A DNA stretch of 24,700 nt from a virus. Position 1 is the stretch's first letter. Every line of letters starts with the position of its first letter. The notes below the pieces were generated by a model. The model did no database searches. It was given only the letters and a program-made list of their open reading frames with translations, and was not told where the DNA came from. This document shows, one piece after another, positions 1-5,092 of this stretch. The position numbers were made by a program, and so were the translations under genes. Location: IMG/VR virus record IMGVR_UViG_3300024185_000040, positions 1 through 24,700 of that record; one strand, given 5' to 3'.

Positions 1-180
1 GTTTAGAACCAGCCCATTGTCGGTCTCGTTGAAGTAGACGATGGGCTTGTCGATCACTGTTCCGTTGGCTGATTTCTCAGCGTTCGGTGGCGTCACTGAC
101 TTGATGGTCAATGTCGCGTCCTTTCCTGTGACGCATAGTGCGTCTATGTAGTTGCCTTCAAAGGCGTCTGTTACTTTCAT
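1..180 (-). CDS. Conserved phage early protein, partial (N-terminal 60 residues)
   Basis: The reading frame opens with ATG at 180 and stays open to the left edge, so only the first 60 residues are visible and the C-terminus is missing. The start lies one base after the stop of the preceding gene (TAA-T-ATG), so the two are probably translated together. The visible part begins MKVTDAFEGNYIDALC and has alternating polar and hydrophobic residues typical of a small beta protein, with a segment KPIVYFNETDNGLVLN. This resembles small conserved proteins common in phage early and replication regions that carry a 'KPVLYF...LVLN' type motif. That resemblance is from memory; no function can be assigned. 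It is the last visible gene of the leftward early operon. Confidence 0.7.
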   Translation of the reverse strand, partial: MKVTDAFEGNYIDALCVTGKDATLTIKSVTPPNAEKSANGTVIDKPIVYFNETDNGLVLN

Positions 181-181
181 A

Positions 182-361
182 TTAGTTAGTTTCTTCTTTC
201 GCGTGCCAGTGCCAGATGACCTGATCTATTTCATTTTTAATGGCCGATTTTTGGTAGTGGCCTTCATTCTGATAGCCGATTTTCGGGGCGGCTGTGCTGA
301 TGTCGAAGTCGCGTCCGTGGAACTTGCCACCTTCGCAGACGTTCTTTTTTACCTGATCCAT
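182..361 (-). CDS. Hypothetical early protein, 59 residues
   Basis: A short complete gene read directly from the minus strand. ATG at 361 lies inside the last codons of the upstream gene (stop at 349-351), an overlap of 13 bases, and the TAA stop at 182-184 is followed after one base by the next ATG. The product begins MDQVKKNVCEGGKFHGRDF and ends in a Trp/His-rich segment (VIWHWHAKEETN). It has no signal peptide or membrane segment. I do not recognise the family. The compact packing between two overlapping neighbours is the main support that it is translated. Confidence 0.6.
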   Translation of the reverse strand: MDQVKKNVCEGGKFHGRDFDISTAAPKIGYQNEGHYQKSAIKNEIDQVIWHWHAKEETN

Positions 362-489
362 TGGTTGCTCTTTTTGTCTGCCTGGCGCTTCATCTCACCG
401 AGGCGTTTTGATTCGAGTTTGATATTCACCGCACGGATGGCGATAATCACCGCAAGAGCGCCGGCGGTTGCTATGGTGGCGGCGGTCAT
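349..489 (-). CDS. Small single-span membrane protein, 46 residues
   Basis: The ATG at 489 overlaps the TGA of the upstream gene (ATGA), which argues for this start over the longer frame beginning at 561. The product starts MTAATIATAGALAVIIAI, a single hydrophobic span of about 17 residues. A basic, hydrophilic tail follows, with KLESKRLGEMKRQADKK near the end. The arrangement predicts an inner-membrane peptide with a cytoplasmic or periplasmic charged tail. No family is recognised. It sits with another small membrane protein gene in the early operon; a role in superinfection exclusion or host takeover is possible but is pure inference. Confidence 0.55.
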   Translation of the reverse strand: MTAATIATAGALAVIIAIRAVNIKLESKRLGEMKRQADKKSNQWIR

Positions 490-626
490 ACGTTCAGAAT
501 GGCTAGGGTTGCGACTGCGAGAACGAACCCGACATGCACTGCGAGTATCACCGCCATGCAACGTGCAATCGGGTCTCTGCGTGCGTGAAGTGCCGCCACT
601 CTAATCTTCCGTTTCAGTTCCCTCAT
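486..626 (-). CDS. Small membrane protein, 46 residues
   Basis: The preferred start is the ATG at 626, giving a product beginning MRELKRKIRVAALHARRDPI followed by a hydrophobic span of about 22 residues to the C-terminus (AVILAVHVGFVLAVATLAIL). The N-terminal half is strongly basic, so a cytoplasmic N-terminus (positive-inside rule) is expected. A longer start at 668 would add 14 residues but overlap the previous gene more. The gene overlaps its upstream neighbour by 26 bases, and its TGA overlaps the next ATG. Function unknown; the pair with the next membrane peptide is notable. Confidence 0.5.
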   Translation of the reverse strand: MRELKRKIRVAALHARRDPIARCMAVILAVHVGFVLAVATLAILNV

Positions 627-756
627 CGTCCTGTTGCGTTTGTGGTTTTTGATTTGATAAAACATCATGTATTGCTTTTAGGTTTTCGTTCATCAGAGTG
701 GCCTCTTGCCAGTCTTGGATTTCCATTCGTCTGCTGTAGTCTTCTGAATAGCTCAT
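601..756 (-). CDS. Hypothetical early protein, 51 residues
   Basis: A short gene found by reading the minus strand after the stop of the upstream HTH gene. Its ATG (756-754) overlaps that gene's TGA in an ATGA junction, and the TAG is at 601-603. The product begins MSYSEDYSRRMEIQDWQEA and is hydrophilic and acidic, ending in TETED. It is probably helical throughout. No family is recognised. The ATGA coupling and the lack of any other gene in this interval support it. Confidence 0.55.
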   Translation of the reverse strand: MSYSEDYSRRMEIQDWQEATLMNENLKAIHDVLSNQKPQTQQDDEGTETED

Positions 757-956
757 CGGGCGAGTTGGTATTGCGCGAACTTCTTGCCCTCGCGTTCGAT
801 CATCTTGGTGCGAATATCAAAGCCTGCGTTGCGTAGGTCATTGATCCGGCTTGCAAGTCGCCAGCATCCGTATTTGTGGAACGCGTCTGACTGTGTGATT
901 TTCCAGCCACGTTTGAGGTGGCTCAGGATTGCTGCTGTTTGTGTTTTTGTTTTCAT
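753..956 (-). CDS. Winged-helix/HTH early protein (HTH_39-like)
   Basis: A 67-residue protein beginning MKTKTQTAAILSHLKRGWKI. The order 'ILxHLKRGxxIT - - A(F)HKYGCWRLASRINDLRNAGFDIRT - KxFAQYxL' matches small phage and plasmid helix-turn-helix proteins of the HTH_39 type (PF14090 as I recall it). The recognition helix would be in GCWRLASRINDLRNAG (about residues 30-45), with a beta wing near the C-terminus. Members commonly lie in early regions and their DNA targets are usually unknown. The gene follows the 965-1201 gene by 8 bases and overlaps the next by ATGA, so it is mid-operon. A regulatory or DNA-binding role is inferred. Confidence 0.75.
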   Translation of the reverse strand: MKTKTQTAAILSHLKRGWKITQSDAFHKYGCWRLASRINDLRNAGFDIRTKMIEREGKKFAQYQLAR

Positions 957-964
957 ATTGTTGG

Positions 965-1201
965 TTATTGGAAATGTTTCAGTTCAGAGGCTGGGATTAG
1001 CTTCTTGTAGATATTGGGGACACGCTTAATGGTGCCGGCAGAGAGGTGGCGATAAACGTATTCGGGCGACAGGTTGGTCGCGGCGGCGAACTCGGAAACG
1101 GTGAGTGGCTTCGAGTGTGTCGTCATCTCAGAGAGGCGAAGTGCGACCGCGTCTGCGAGTGCTGCCTCTTGCTCTTCGGTAAGCTCAAGAGAGATGATCA
1201 T
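965..1201 (-). CDS. Excisionase-like helix-turn-helix protein
   Basis: A 78-residue product. Residues 1-30 form an acidic helix (LTEEQEAALADAVALRLSEM). Residues 33-78 have the layout of a MerR/Xis-type HTH: LTVSEFAAATNLSPEYVYRH, followed by a basic segment and a C-terminal strand (KKLIPASELKHF). The 'LTVxEFAxxxxLSxxxVYRxLxxGxIxxV' pattern is that of small excisionase/DNA-binding domains that bend DNA or act as transcriptional regulators. It lies 1 kb from the integrase and the attP-like region, so it is a candidate recombination directionality factor; equally it may only regulate the early operon. Its ATG overlaps the upstream TGA (ATGA). Confidence 0.7.
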   Translation of the reverse strand: MIISLELTEEQEAALADAVALRLSEMTTHSKPLTVSEFAAATNLSPEYVYRHLSAGTIKRVPNIYKKLIPASELKHFQ

Positions 1202-1359
1202 TGTGCGACCTCCTCTGCTGCTGCGTTGAGTGTTTCGCGGATCACTTCGGCAACGGATTTTGTTCCGATTGCATGAGTGATTAAGAAGTCCTTAGTTCTT
1301 TCTGGAAGTCCTTGGAGGATGATCTCTGGTAGTGTGCTTGGAGCTGCGTCGCTTGGCAT
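1198..1359 (-). CDS. Small putative RHH-type DNA-binding protein, first gene of the early operon
   Basis: The ATG at 1359 gives a 53-residue protein starting MPSDAAPSTLPEIILQGLPE. A longer frame from 1422 would add 21 Cys-rich, unlikely residues and run through the presumed operator, so the shorter start is chosen. The C-terminal half has the pattern of a ribbon-helix-helix segment (LITHAIGTKSVAEVIRETL: helix, Gly-Thr-Lys-Ser turn, helix). This is similar to CopG-like 'GxSxAEVIREAL' sequences, but the similarity is weak. As the promoter-proximal gene it could be an autoregulator (Cro-like role). It overlaps the next gene by ATGA. Confidence 0.55.
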   Translation of the reverse strand: MPSDAAPSTLPEIILQGLPERTKDFLITHAIGTKSVAEVIRETLNAAAEEVAQ

Positions 1360-1461
1360 GTAATGGATATCAACACAAATTCCACACAGCGTCAACACAC
1401 AATTTGACTTTTTTCCACACATTTAATTTGCAAGAGGCCATAAACCCCTTAGATTTAATAC
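1360..1461. promoter_or_regulatory. Divergent operator/promoter region between early operon and repressor
   Basis: This 102-base spacer separates divergently read genes. It contains two near-identical direct repeats 22 bp apart, TCAACACAAATT (1370-1381) and TCAACACACAATT (1392-1404). CA-rich boxes TCCACACA (1381-1388) and TTTTCCACAC (1411-1420) are also present. The 22-bp phase (two helical turns) would suit cooperative binding by the divergently encoded HTH protein. On the minus strand TTGACG is followed after 17 bases by TGATAT, a weak sigma-70-like promoter ending close to the ATG at 1359. No strong promoter is visible for the plus-strand gene. Operator assignment is inferred from position and repeats. 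Confidence 0.4.
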
Positions 1462-1893
1462 ATGATCAATCCACACACACTGCCAAAAATCGAGGAGATT
1501 GAGCTCTGGCGCAAAGCTAATGGCATGACGCGAGACGAAATTGCAGCGTTGTTAGATGTGTCTCATTCAATGTATGAGAAGTGGTGCAGCCCAAAATCGA
1601 ACCGCGTAATCCCTCCCTATAAACAGGCAGAGATGAAGGAGCACATGTCTCCACCTAAAAACGATCTACCCGACCGCATCAGTATCAATGCCACATGGGA
1701 TGACGTGCAAGCTTGGTCAAAAGCGTTCAAACTATCACCCGACCCAGACTTACAGAGCTGGATGATTCGCGAGCTCAACAAAGCCGCCGCCGCGTGGTGC
1801 GGTAAACAGGAGTTCAACCCGCATCGGCCGCAGACGATTGCGGCTCCGGCTCAAAAACAATCAGGTGGCTCTTCTGAGCTGAACGCTGGGTAA
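1462..1893 (+). CDS. Helix-turn-helix protein, probable lysogeny repressor
   Basis: A 143-residue protein. Residues about 10-50 contain an XRE-like HTH: helix IEEIELWRKANGM, then TRDEIAALLDVSHSMYEKWC with the second helix as recognition helix. The middle (DRISINATWDDVQAWSKAF to AAAAWCGK) looks helical and may be a dimerisation region. The tail is Pro/Gln/Ser-rich. There is no LexA/CI-type self-cleavage peptidase domain, and the length is below that of lambda CI. It is transcribed away from the early operon, the usual position of a CI-like repressor, and lies upstream of the integrase on the same strand. The role as repressor is inferred from layout; another HTH regulator role is possible. Confidence 0.65.
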   Translation: MINPHTLPKIEEIELWRKANGMTRDEIAALLDVSHSMYEKWCSPKSNRVIPPYKQAEMKEHMSPPKNDLPDRISINATWDDVQAWSKAFKLSPDPDLQSWMIRELNKAAAAWCGKQEFNPHRPQTIAAPAQKQSGGSSELNAG

Positions 1894-2020
1894 CGCGTTC
1901 GAGGGTAACGGCAAATGCCCACACAGGATCAATAGTGAAATTACAGTCTTGGCAGATTACTTTGTGGGTTGCCCAGTCAACTTGGAGGGAGGAATGTTCG
2001 CACACAAATATAGAATACAA
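1814..2020 (-). CDS. Small zinc-ribbon-like protein (uncertain)
   Basis: This minus-strand frame has a TTG start at 2020 or GTG at 2005; no ATG is available. It gives a protein of about 68 residues. Its first half carries Cys7-x-His9 and Cys23-x2-Cys26 (CQDC) followed by IDPVWAF, a pattern seen in small phage proteins with 'C.H ... C..C ...(L/I)DP' zinc-binding motifs. The second half is antisense to the last 80 bases of the repressor gene and looks less protein-like. A non-ATG start, absent Shine-Dalgarno site and convergent overlap lower confidence. If real, it would need a promoter inside or next to the attP-like region. Confidence 0.4.
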   Translation of the reverse strand: MYSIFVCEHSSLQVDWATHKVICQDCNFTIDPVWAFAVTLERVTQRSAQKSHLIVFEPEPQSSAADAG

Positions 2021-2051
2021 ATCTAGCAGCCTAACGCAACTCTAACAGTCC

Positions 2052-2074
2052 ATGCACTACCTTATGCACTACCT
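2052..2074 (+). repeat. Left arm-type direct repeat pair (ATGCACTACCT x2)
   Basis: Two copies of ATGCACTACCT at 2052-2062 and 2064-2074, start-to-start spacing 12 bp, followed by AAGCG and then TGGA. The same paired arrangement and the AAGCG extension recur 209 bp downstream next to the integrase. Such pairing is typical of arm-type integrase binding sites. Confidence 0.7.
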
Positions 2075-2161
2075 AAGCGTGGAAAACGCACCTAACTTGG
2101 ACAATGTCCACACAATTCTTGCCCCTAGAAACCAAGGTTTTATAAGGGAAAACGAAATGAG

Positions 2162-2193
2162 ACAAGGGTTTAAGCGATTTAGGAAACCCTTGT
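2162..2193. repeat. Perfect 10-bp inverted repeat, candidate attP core
   Basis: ACAAGGGTTT (2162-2171) and AAACCCTTGT (2184-2193) are perfect inverted copies separated by 12 bases (AAGCGATTTAGG). The element is centred between the two arm-repeat pairs. There is no T-run on either strand, so it is not an intrinsic terminator. As core-type integrase sites the spacer would hold the crossover region; a hairpin with another role is possible. Confidence 0.5.
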
Positions 2194-2259
2194 TCTATCC
2201 GTTGAACTACGGGGGCGAAGCATTTATTATGAATGACTTACGTGATTTGCTGATTTTCC

Positions 2260-2283
2260 ATGCACTACCTCCATGCACTACCT
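2260..2283 (+). repeat. Right arm-type direct repeat pair (ATGCACTACCT x2)
   Basis: Two copies of ATGCACTACCT at 2260-2270 and 2273-2283, spaced 13 bp start to start, followed by AAGCG and then CGGA. The last copy contains an in-frame ATG (2273) that could be mistaken for the integrase start; because it is part of a repeated binding-site-like element, a downstream start is preferred. Confidence 0.7.
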
Positions 2284-2329
2284 AAGCGCGGAGTTTGACA
2301 TGATTAAGAGAATATGTTTGTGTAATAGC

Positions 2330-3382
2330 ATGAAAAAAGGCGTCTGGGAAAAAGTGGAACAGAACATGGTTCGGCATGTGCCGACGGGCAGCTTGTATCT
2401 CAGAGCCAAGGTCGGTGGCAAGCCGATTCGAAAAGCACTTGGTATGGATTCTGTGCGGCCTGCCAAGATTGTGCGTGACCGTATGCTCGCCGAGCTTCGT
2501 GCTGCTGCTGGAACCTTCAGCACTGAGACCGTCACTGTGGGCGATGCACTAGCTCTCACCCGCCAGTGGTATGAGAGCAGGCCGCTATCAGAACAGAAGA
2601 AATCCTCGCTTATCTATCGCAGGCAGATTCTCGACGTGTTGGCAAAGACATTGCCGCAGACCTCACCGCGGCAATGGACGCACGAAACGATTGAGACATG
2701 GTGGCAGAGCCCTATTATAAAGCGGTATTCTGCCACCAGGCGCAATGGAATGCTTGACACGGTGCGGAAGATGTTTGATCTGCTTATTGACCGAGGCGTG
2801 AGAGCAAACGACCCATCAGCGAGGATTAAGCGGGTGCGTGTCATTGTTAAAGCACCGAGCGTGCCTGGGCGGGGTGATCTTGAACGCGTGCTGGCTGACA
2901 TAGAGGCACAGAATAGCGACTATGCCACGGAAGCATCACACATGGTGGCGTTCCTTGCATATTCTGGATGTCGAATTGGCGAGGCTCGGCACGTCAAATG
3001 GGAAGATATCACCGACGAAACCATCACCATCACTGGTGGCACGTCAGGAACTAAGAACCGCGAGATTCGACATGTGCCAATCATTGAGCCTATGCGCGAG
3101 CTAATCGGCCAGATGCGCTATGATGGCGCTGCTGGCAATGTCTTTACGATGCACTCTCCGCGTTTTGCCATAGCGAATGCCTGCAAGCGTTGTGGTGTGG
3201 CACCATTCACGCCACACACATTGAGACACTTGTTCGTGACTGTGTGCCTAGAGTCAGGCGTTGACATACCGACCGTATCTAGATGGGCGGGCCACAAGGA
3301 TGGCGGAGCCTTAATTATGAAAGTCTATGGTCATCTCAGAGATGAACATTCACAAGCCCAAGCCAAGCGTGTGCGGTTTTAA
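2330..3382 (+). CDS. int: Tyrosine recombinase / phage integrase
   Basis: The chosen ATG (2330) gives 350 residues; in-frame starts at 2273 (inside an arm repeat) and 2300 are alternatives. From the start: an N-terminal strand-rich arm-binding region (GSLYLRAKVGGKPIRKALG), a core-binding helical domain (GDALALTRQWYESRPLSEQK through KRVRVIVKAP), and the catalytic domain. Visible catalytic residues, numbered from 2330, are Arg215 (SGCRIGEARH), Lys242 (SGTKNRE), His296 and Arg299 (HTLRH), His322 (WAGHKD) and nucleophile Tyr333 (VYGHLRD), a complete set. It would integrate the phage at attP just upstream. The stop overlaps the stop of the convergent membrane-protein gene by two bases. Confidence 0.95.
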   Translation: MKKGVWEKVEQNMVRHVPTGSLYLRAKVGGKPIRKALGMDSVRPAKIVRDRMLAELRAAAGTFSTETVTVGDALALTRQWYESRPLSEQKKSSLIYRRQILDVLAKTLPQTSPRQWTHETIETWWQSPIIKRYSATRRNGMLDTVRKMFDLLIDRGVRANDPSARIKRVRVIVKAPSVPGRGDLERVLADIEAQNSDYATEASHMVAFLAYSGCRIGEARHVKWEDITDETITITGGTSGTKNREIRHVPIIEPMRELIGQMRYDGAAGNVFTMHSPRFAIANACKRCGVAPFTPHTLRHLFVTVCLESGVDIPTVSRWAGHKDGGALIMKVYGHLRDEHSQAQAKRVRF

Positions 3383-3618
3383 TCTTTCTTCCTCGCGATC
3401 TCGACAGTGAGATCGTTGATTGCATCACTGAGCCGATTGAAACTCTTGTCATGCCGCTCGCTTTCCTTCTCCCTCTGATCCTCATGCTTACTGACGATTG
3501 TGCCGATAAGTTTGTCTTTCTTCTCTAGCGCAGCGAGAAACCACCGGCACACGCCAACGATGCAGCCAATAGCGAAACCCGCCACTCCGTATTCAACCAG
3601 GATGGACGGGTCAAACAT
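3379..3618 (-). CDS. Single-span membrane protein with coiled coil (holin-like or inner spanin candidate)
   Basis: A 79-residue protein. Residues about 8-30 form one hydrophobic span (YGVAGFAIGCIVGVCRWFL). A highly charged helix then runs to the C-terminus (KHEDQREKESERHDKSFNRL) with coiled-coil character. It follows the 3-span protein gene by two bases and is the last gene of the late operon. N-terminal span plus coiled coil fits either BhlA-type holin-like proteins or an inner-membrane spanin subunit; a lipoprotein gene three genes upstream could be the partner. No sequence-level proof of either role. Confidence 0.6.
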   Translation of the reverse strand: MFDPSILVEYGVAGFAIGCIVGVCRWFLAALEKKDKLIGTIVSKHEDQREKESERHDKSFNRLSDAINDLTVEIARKKD

Positions 3619-3620
3619 GG

Positions 3621-3941
3621 CTATTTGTTGAGGCGGGTTGTGGTCAGATAAAGGTGGATAGTGGTCAGCCCACTTGCTGAGAAAATGAACAGGCGCATTG
3701 CCGACTGCACTGCGACTGGCACGGTTGGAAGCATGTTAAGATATGCCAGTATAGCAAATACAAGCGTTCCCGCACCTAGCAACGCCTCGCCGATTAACTG
3801 CCACATGAGTGCCTTGCTGAGTCGTCTGCTGCCGTTTTTGAGGTGTTTTGATTGTTGCCTGAATTTAACGGCAACAAAGATTGACAGCACCACAGTGGAT
3901 GTGCCAAGGATGACGATTAGTAAGGTGAGATAGTCCATCAT
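3621..3941 (-). CDS. Three-span membrane protein, holin candidate
   Basis: A 106-residue hydrophobic protein with three predicted spans: about residues 4-26 (LTLLIVILGTSTVVLSIFVA), 47-68 (LIGEALLGAGTLVFAILAYL) and 78-100 (VQSAMRLFIFSASGLTTIHL). The loops are basic and the C-terminus is short. It starts in an ATGA overlap with the endolysin gene. Size, topology and adjacency to the amidase are those of a holin, which would form the membrane lesion at lysis. I do not recognise a specific holin family, so the role rests on context. Confidence 0.6.
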   Translation of the reverse strand: MMDYLTLLIVILGTSTVVLSIFVAVKFRQQSKHLKNGSRRLSKALMWQLIGEALLGAGTLVFAILAYLNMLPTVPVAVQSAMRLFIFSASGLTTIHLYLTTTRLNK

Positions 3942-4540
3942 AAATCTAAATGCTTTTCAATTCTAGCAACTCTCTGCTCTAGCGTCAATGCTGGTTTGTT
4001 GTCTGGCCCGAAGTGGTCAATGATTCCATCAGCAATTGCCTCAGCATGTTGCTGTTGTATCTCGTCGCTGGATATCCACTTTGCCTCTTCTGCGTTGCTG
4101 AGAAAACAGCACTCGACGAGAACTGCTGGCATGTTGGTGTGCTGTAACACGCTGAAGTTGGCTTCCTTCAATCCGCGTGCTGGGATTGTGAACCTGGCGG
4201 CGTATCGTTTGCCGATGCTGGCAGCCAGCGCATCAGCGTCGCCTGTGTCGCCCTTGCTAGTGAAGATCTCCCAGCCTGTCGCGCTGGTGCTGCTTGCACT
4301 GTTGCAATGTATCGAGACGAATGCAGCAACGTCGCCGAGGTTGTTGGCGTAGCTGCTGCGGTAGTTGAGTGATACGAAAGTGTCGCTGTCTCTGGTCATG
4401 TAGACGTCAAAGCTGTGCTTGAGTATGTCGCGCACCTTGTAAGCGATGGACAGCACCACGTCGCTCTCACGCAAGCCATCAATGCTGACTGCACCGCTGT
4501 CGGTGTCGCCGTGGCCTGGGTCTATGACGATGCGCTTCAT
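3938..4540 (-). CDS. N-acetylmuramoyl-L-alanine amidase (Amidase_3), endolysin
   Basis: A 200-residue single-domain zinc amidase that cleaves the bond between MurNAc and the stem-peptide L-Ala in peptidoglycan. It starts MKRIVIDPGHGDTDSGAV. Zinc ligands expected in Amidase_3 are present as His10 (DPGHG), Glu25 (GLRESD) and His78 (SIHCNSAS), and the catalytic Glu is Glu143 (AVLVECCFLSN). No signal peptide or wall-binding domain is seen, so release through a holin is expected. A short acidic/basic tail ends VARIEKHLDL. Its ATG overlaps the stop of the lipoprotein gene and its stop overlaps the next start, placing it in the lysis cassette. Confidence 0.93.
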   Translation of the reverse strand: MKRIVIDPGHGDTDSGAVSIDGLRESDVVLSIAYKVRDILKHSFDVYMTRDSDTFVSLNYRSSYANNLGDVAAFVSIHCNSASSTSATGWEIFTSKGDTGDADALAASIGKRYAARFTIPARGLKEANFSVLQHTNMPAVLVECCFLSNAEEAKWISSDEIQQQHAEAIADGIIDHFGPDNKPALTLEQRVARIEKHLDL

Positions 4541-4698
4541 TTAGCTGGCTCTATGATCTGAATGGCTTTAGGCGTCAGTATCAAGCCGCCTTTGCTGCTG
4601 TATGATCCTTCTAGCTTGTCGTTATTGATTCCAACGGTCAGCCCTTCGCATGATGCGAGAGCGAGCGTTGCCAGTGCTGTGATGATGTATTTAATCAT
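4537..4698 (-). CDS. Small lipoprotein (possible outer spanin)
   Basis: The start at 4698 gives 53 residues; a longer frame from 4803 would place a signal peptide internally, so it is rejected. The N-terminus MIKYIITALATLALASC is a signal peptide with lipobox L-A-S-Cys17. The mature part is only 36 residues (EGLTVGINNDKLEGSYSSKG onward) and Gly/Ser-containing, not Pro-rich like lambda Rz1. It overlaps DUF1353 by 8 bases upstream and the amidase by ATGA downstream. In a lysis cassette an outer-membrane lipoprotein can be an o-spanin, but small phage lipoproteins can also block superinfection. The lipoprotein call is firm; the role is inferred. Confidence 0.75.
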   Translation of the reverse strand: MIKYIITALATLALASCEGLTVGINNDKLEGSYSSKGGLILTPKAIQIIEPAK

Positions 4699-5092
4699 GA
4701 TGTGTATTGGTTTTGAATCGTGGAAAAGTGCGCCTCCACGAACGACGCCCGCCGATTCTGACGGAACGGAAAATTGTGTGCCTTGTGAACCAGCCGACAC
4801 CATAGAGTTTCATCCATGCTAAGAACAGCTTATCGGCTTGCTTGCGTGTAATCTTGCACGGGCGTATCTTGTAAAGCCAGTCGTGCAGAATGCCCGCGAA
4901 AATGTAGCTTGGTGACTTGCTAAACACGCTCTGGAAGATGCGAGGTATGCTCAGTCCATCACTGATGAAGTTGGACGGCACCACCACCAGGCTCTCACCA
5001 TTGTCAAATGCCATTGGCTCGCAAGCATAATACACACGCTCGCCGAGTTGCTCGTCGAAGTATGTGTGGAGCTCTGGTTGTGGTAGTTTCAT
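4691..5092 (-). CDS. DUF1353 family phage protein
   Basis: A 133-residue protein starting at the ATG of a TAATG junction with the LamG gene (a start 18 bases upstream is possible). The conserved core is FISDGLSIPRIFQSVF, then YIFAGILHDWLYK, then RKQADKLFLAWMKLYGV and a basic C-terminal segment (RSVRIGGRRSWRR). This 'DGxSIP ... HDWLY ... AD..F..xM' pattern is the DUF1353 family (PF07087), found in many phages beside tail-fibre and lysis genes and of unknown function. The paired His-Asp could be metal-binding or catalytic; that is inference. Confidence 0.88.
   Translation of the reverse strand: MKLPQPELHTYFDEQLGERVYYACEPMAFDNGESLVVVPSNFISDGLSIPRIFQSVFSKSPSYIFAGILHDWLYKIRPCKITRKQADKLFLAWMKLYGVGWFTRHTIFRSVRIGGRRSWRRTFPRFKTNTHHD

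Larger units (their letters stand above)
2052..2292. other. Candidate phage attachment site (attP) region
   Basis: The non-coding stretch immediately upstream of the integrase has the layout of an attP: a left pair of 11-bp direct repeats, a central 10-bp perfect inverted repeat with a 12-bp spacer, and a right pair of the same direct repeats, spanning about 240 bp. In lambda-type systems the integrase N-terminal domain binds arm-type direct repeats on both sides of a core with inverted core-type sites. The span and position match that plan. The exact crossover point cannot be seen without attL/attR or attB. The rest of the stretch from 1894 to 2329 shows no other convincing gene except the uncertain zinc-ribbon frame. 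Confidence 0.55.

Noticed and set aside
1411-1419. TTTTCCACA as a DnaA box marking a replication origin
   Set aside because: Only one consensus match, in a CA-rich regulatory spacer with similar non-matching boxes; there is no cluster or AT-rich unwinding element.
2052-2285. Plus-strand 77-codon frame across the attP-like region
   Set aside because: It starts inside one arm repeat and ends in another, is built from repeat translation (MHYLMHYL), and has no protein-like pattern; it is explained by the recombination-site repeats.
3396-3415. Inverted repeat CGATCTC-GACAGT-GAGATCG just past the integrase stop, considered as a terminator
   Set aside because: The stem is only 7 bp with no T-run on either strand, and it lies inside the coding part of the convergent membrane-protein gene.
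4699-4803. Longer start for the lipoprotein gene
   Set aside because: It would bury the signal peptide and lipobox in mid-protein and lies wholly within the DUF1353 gene.
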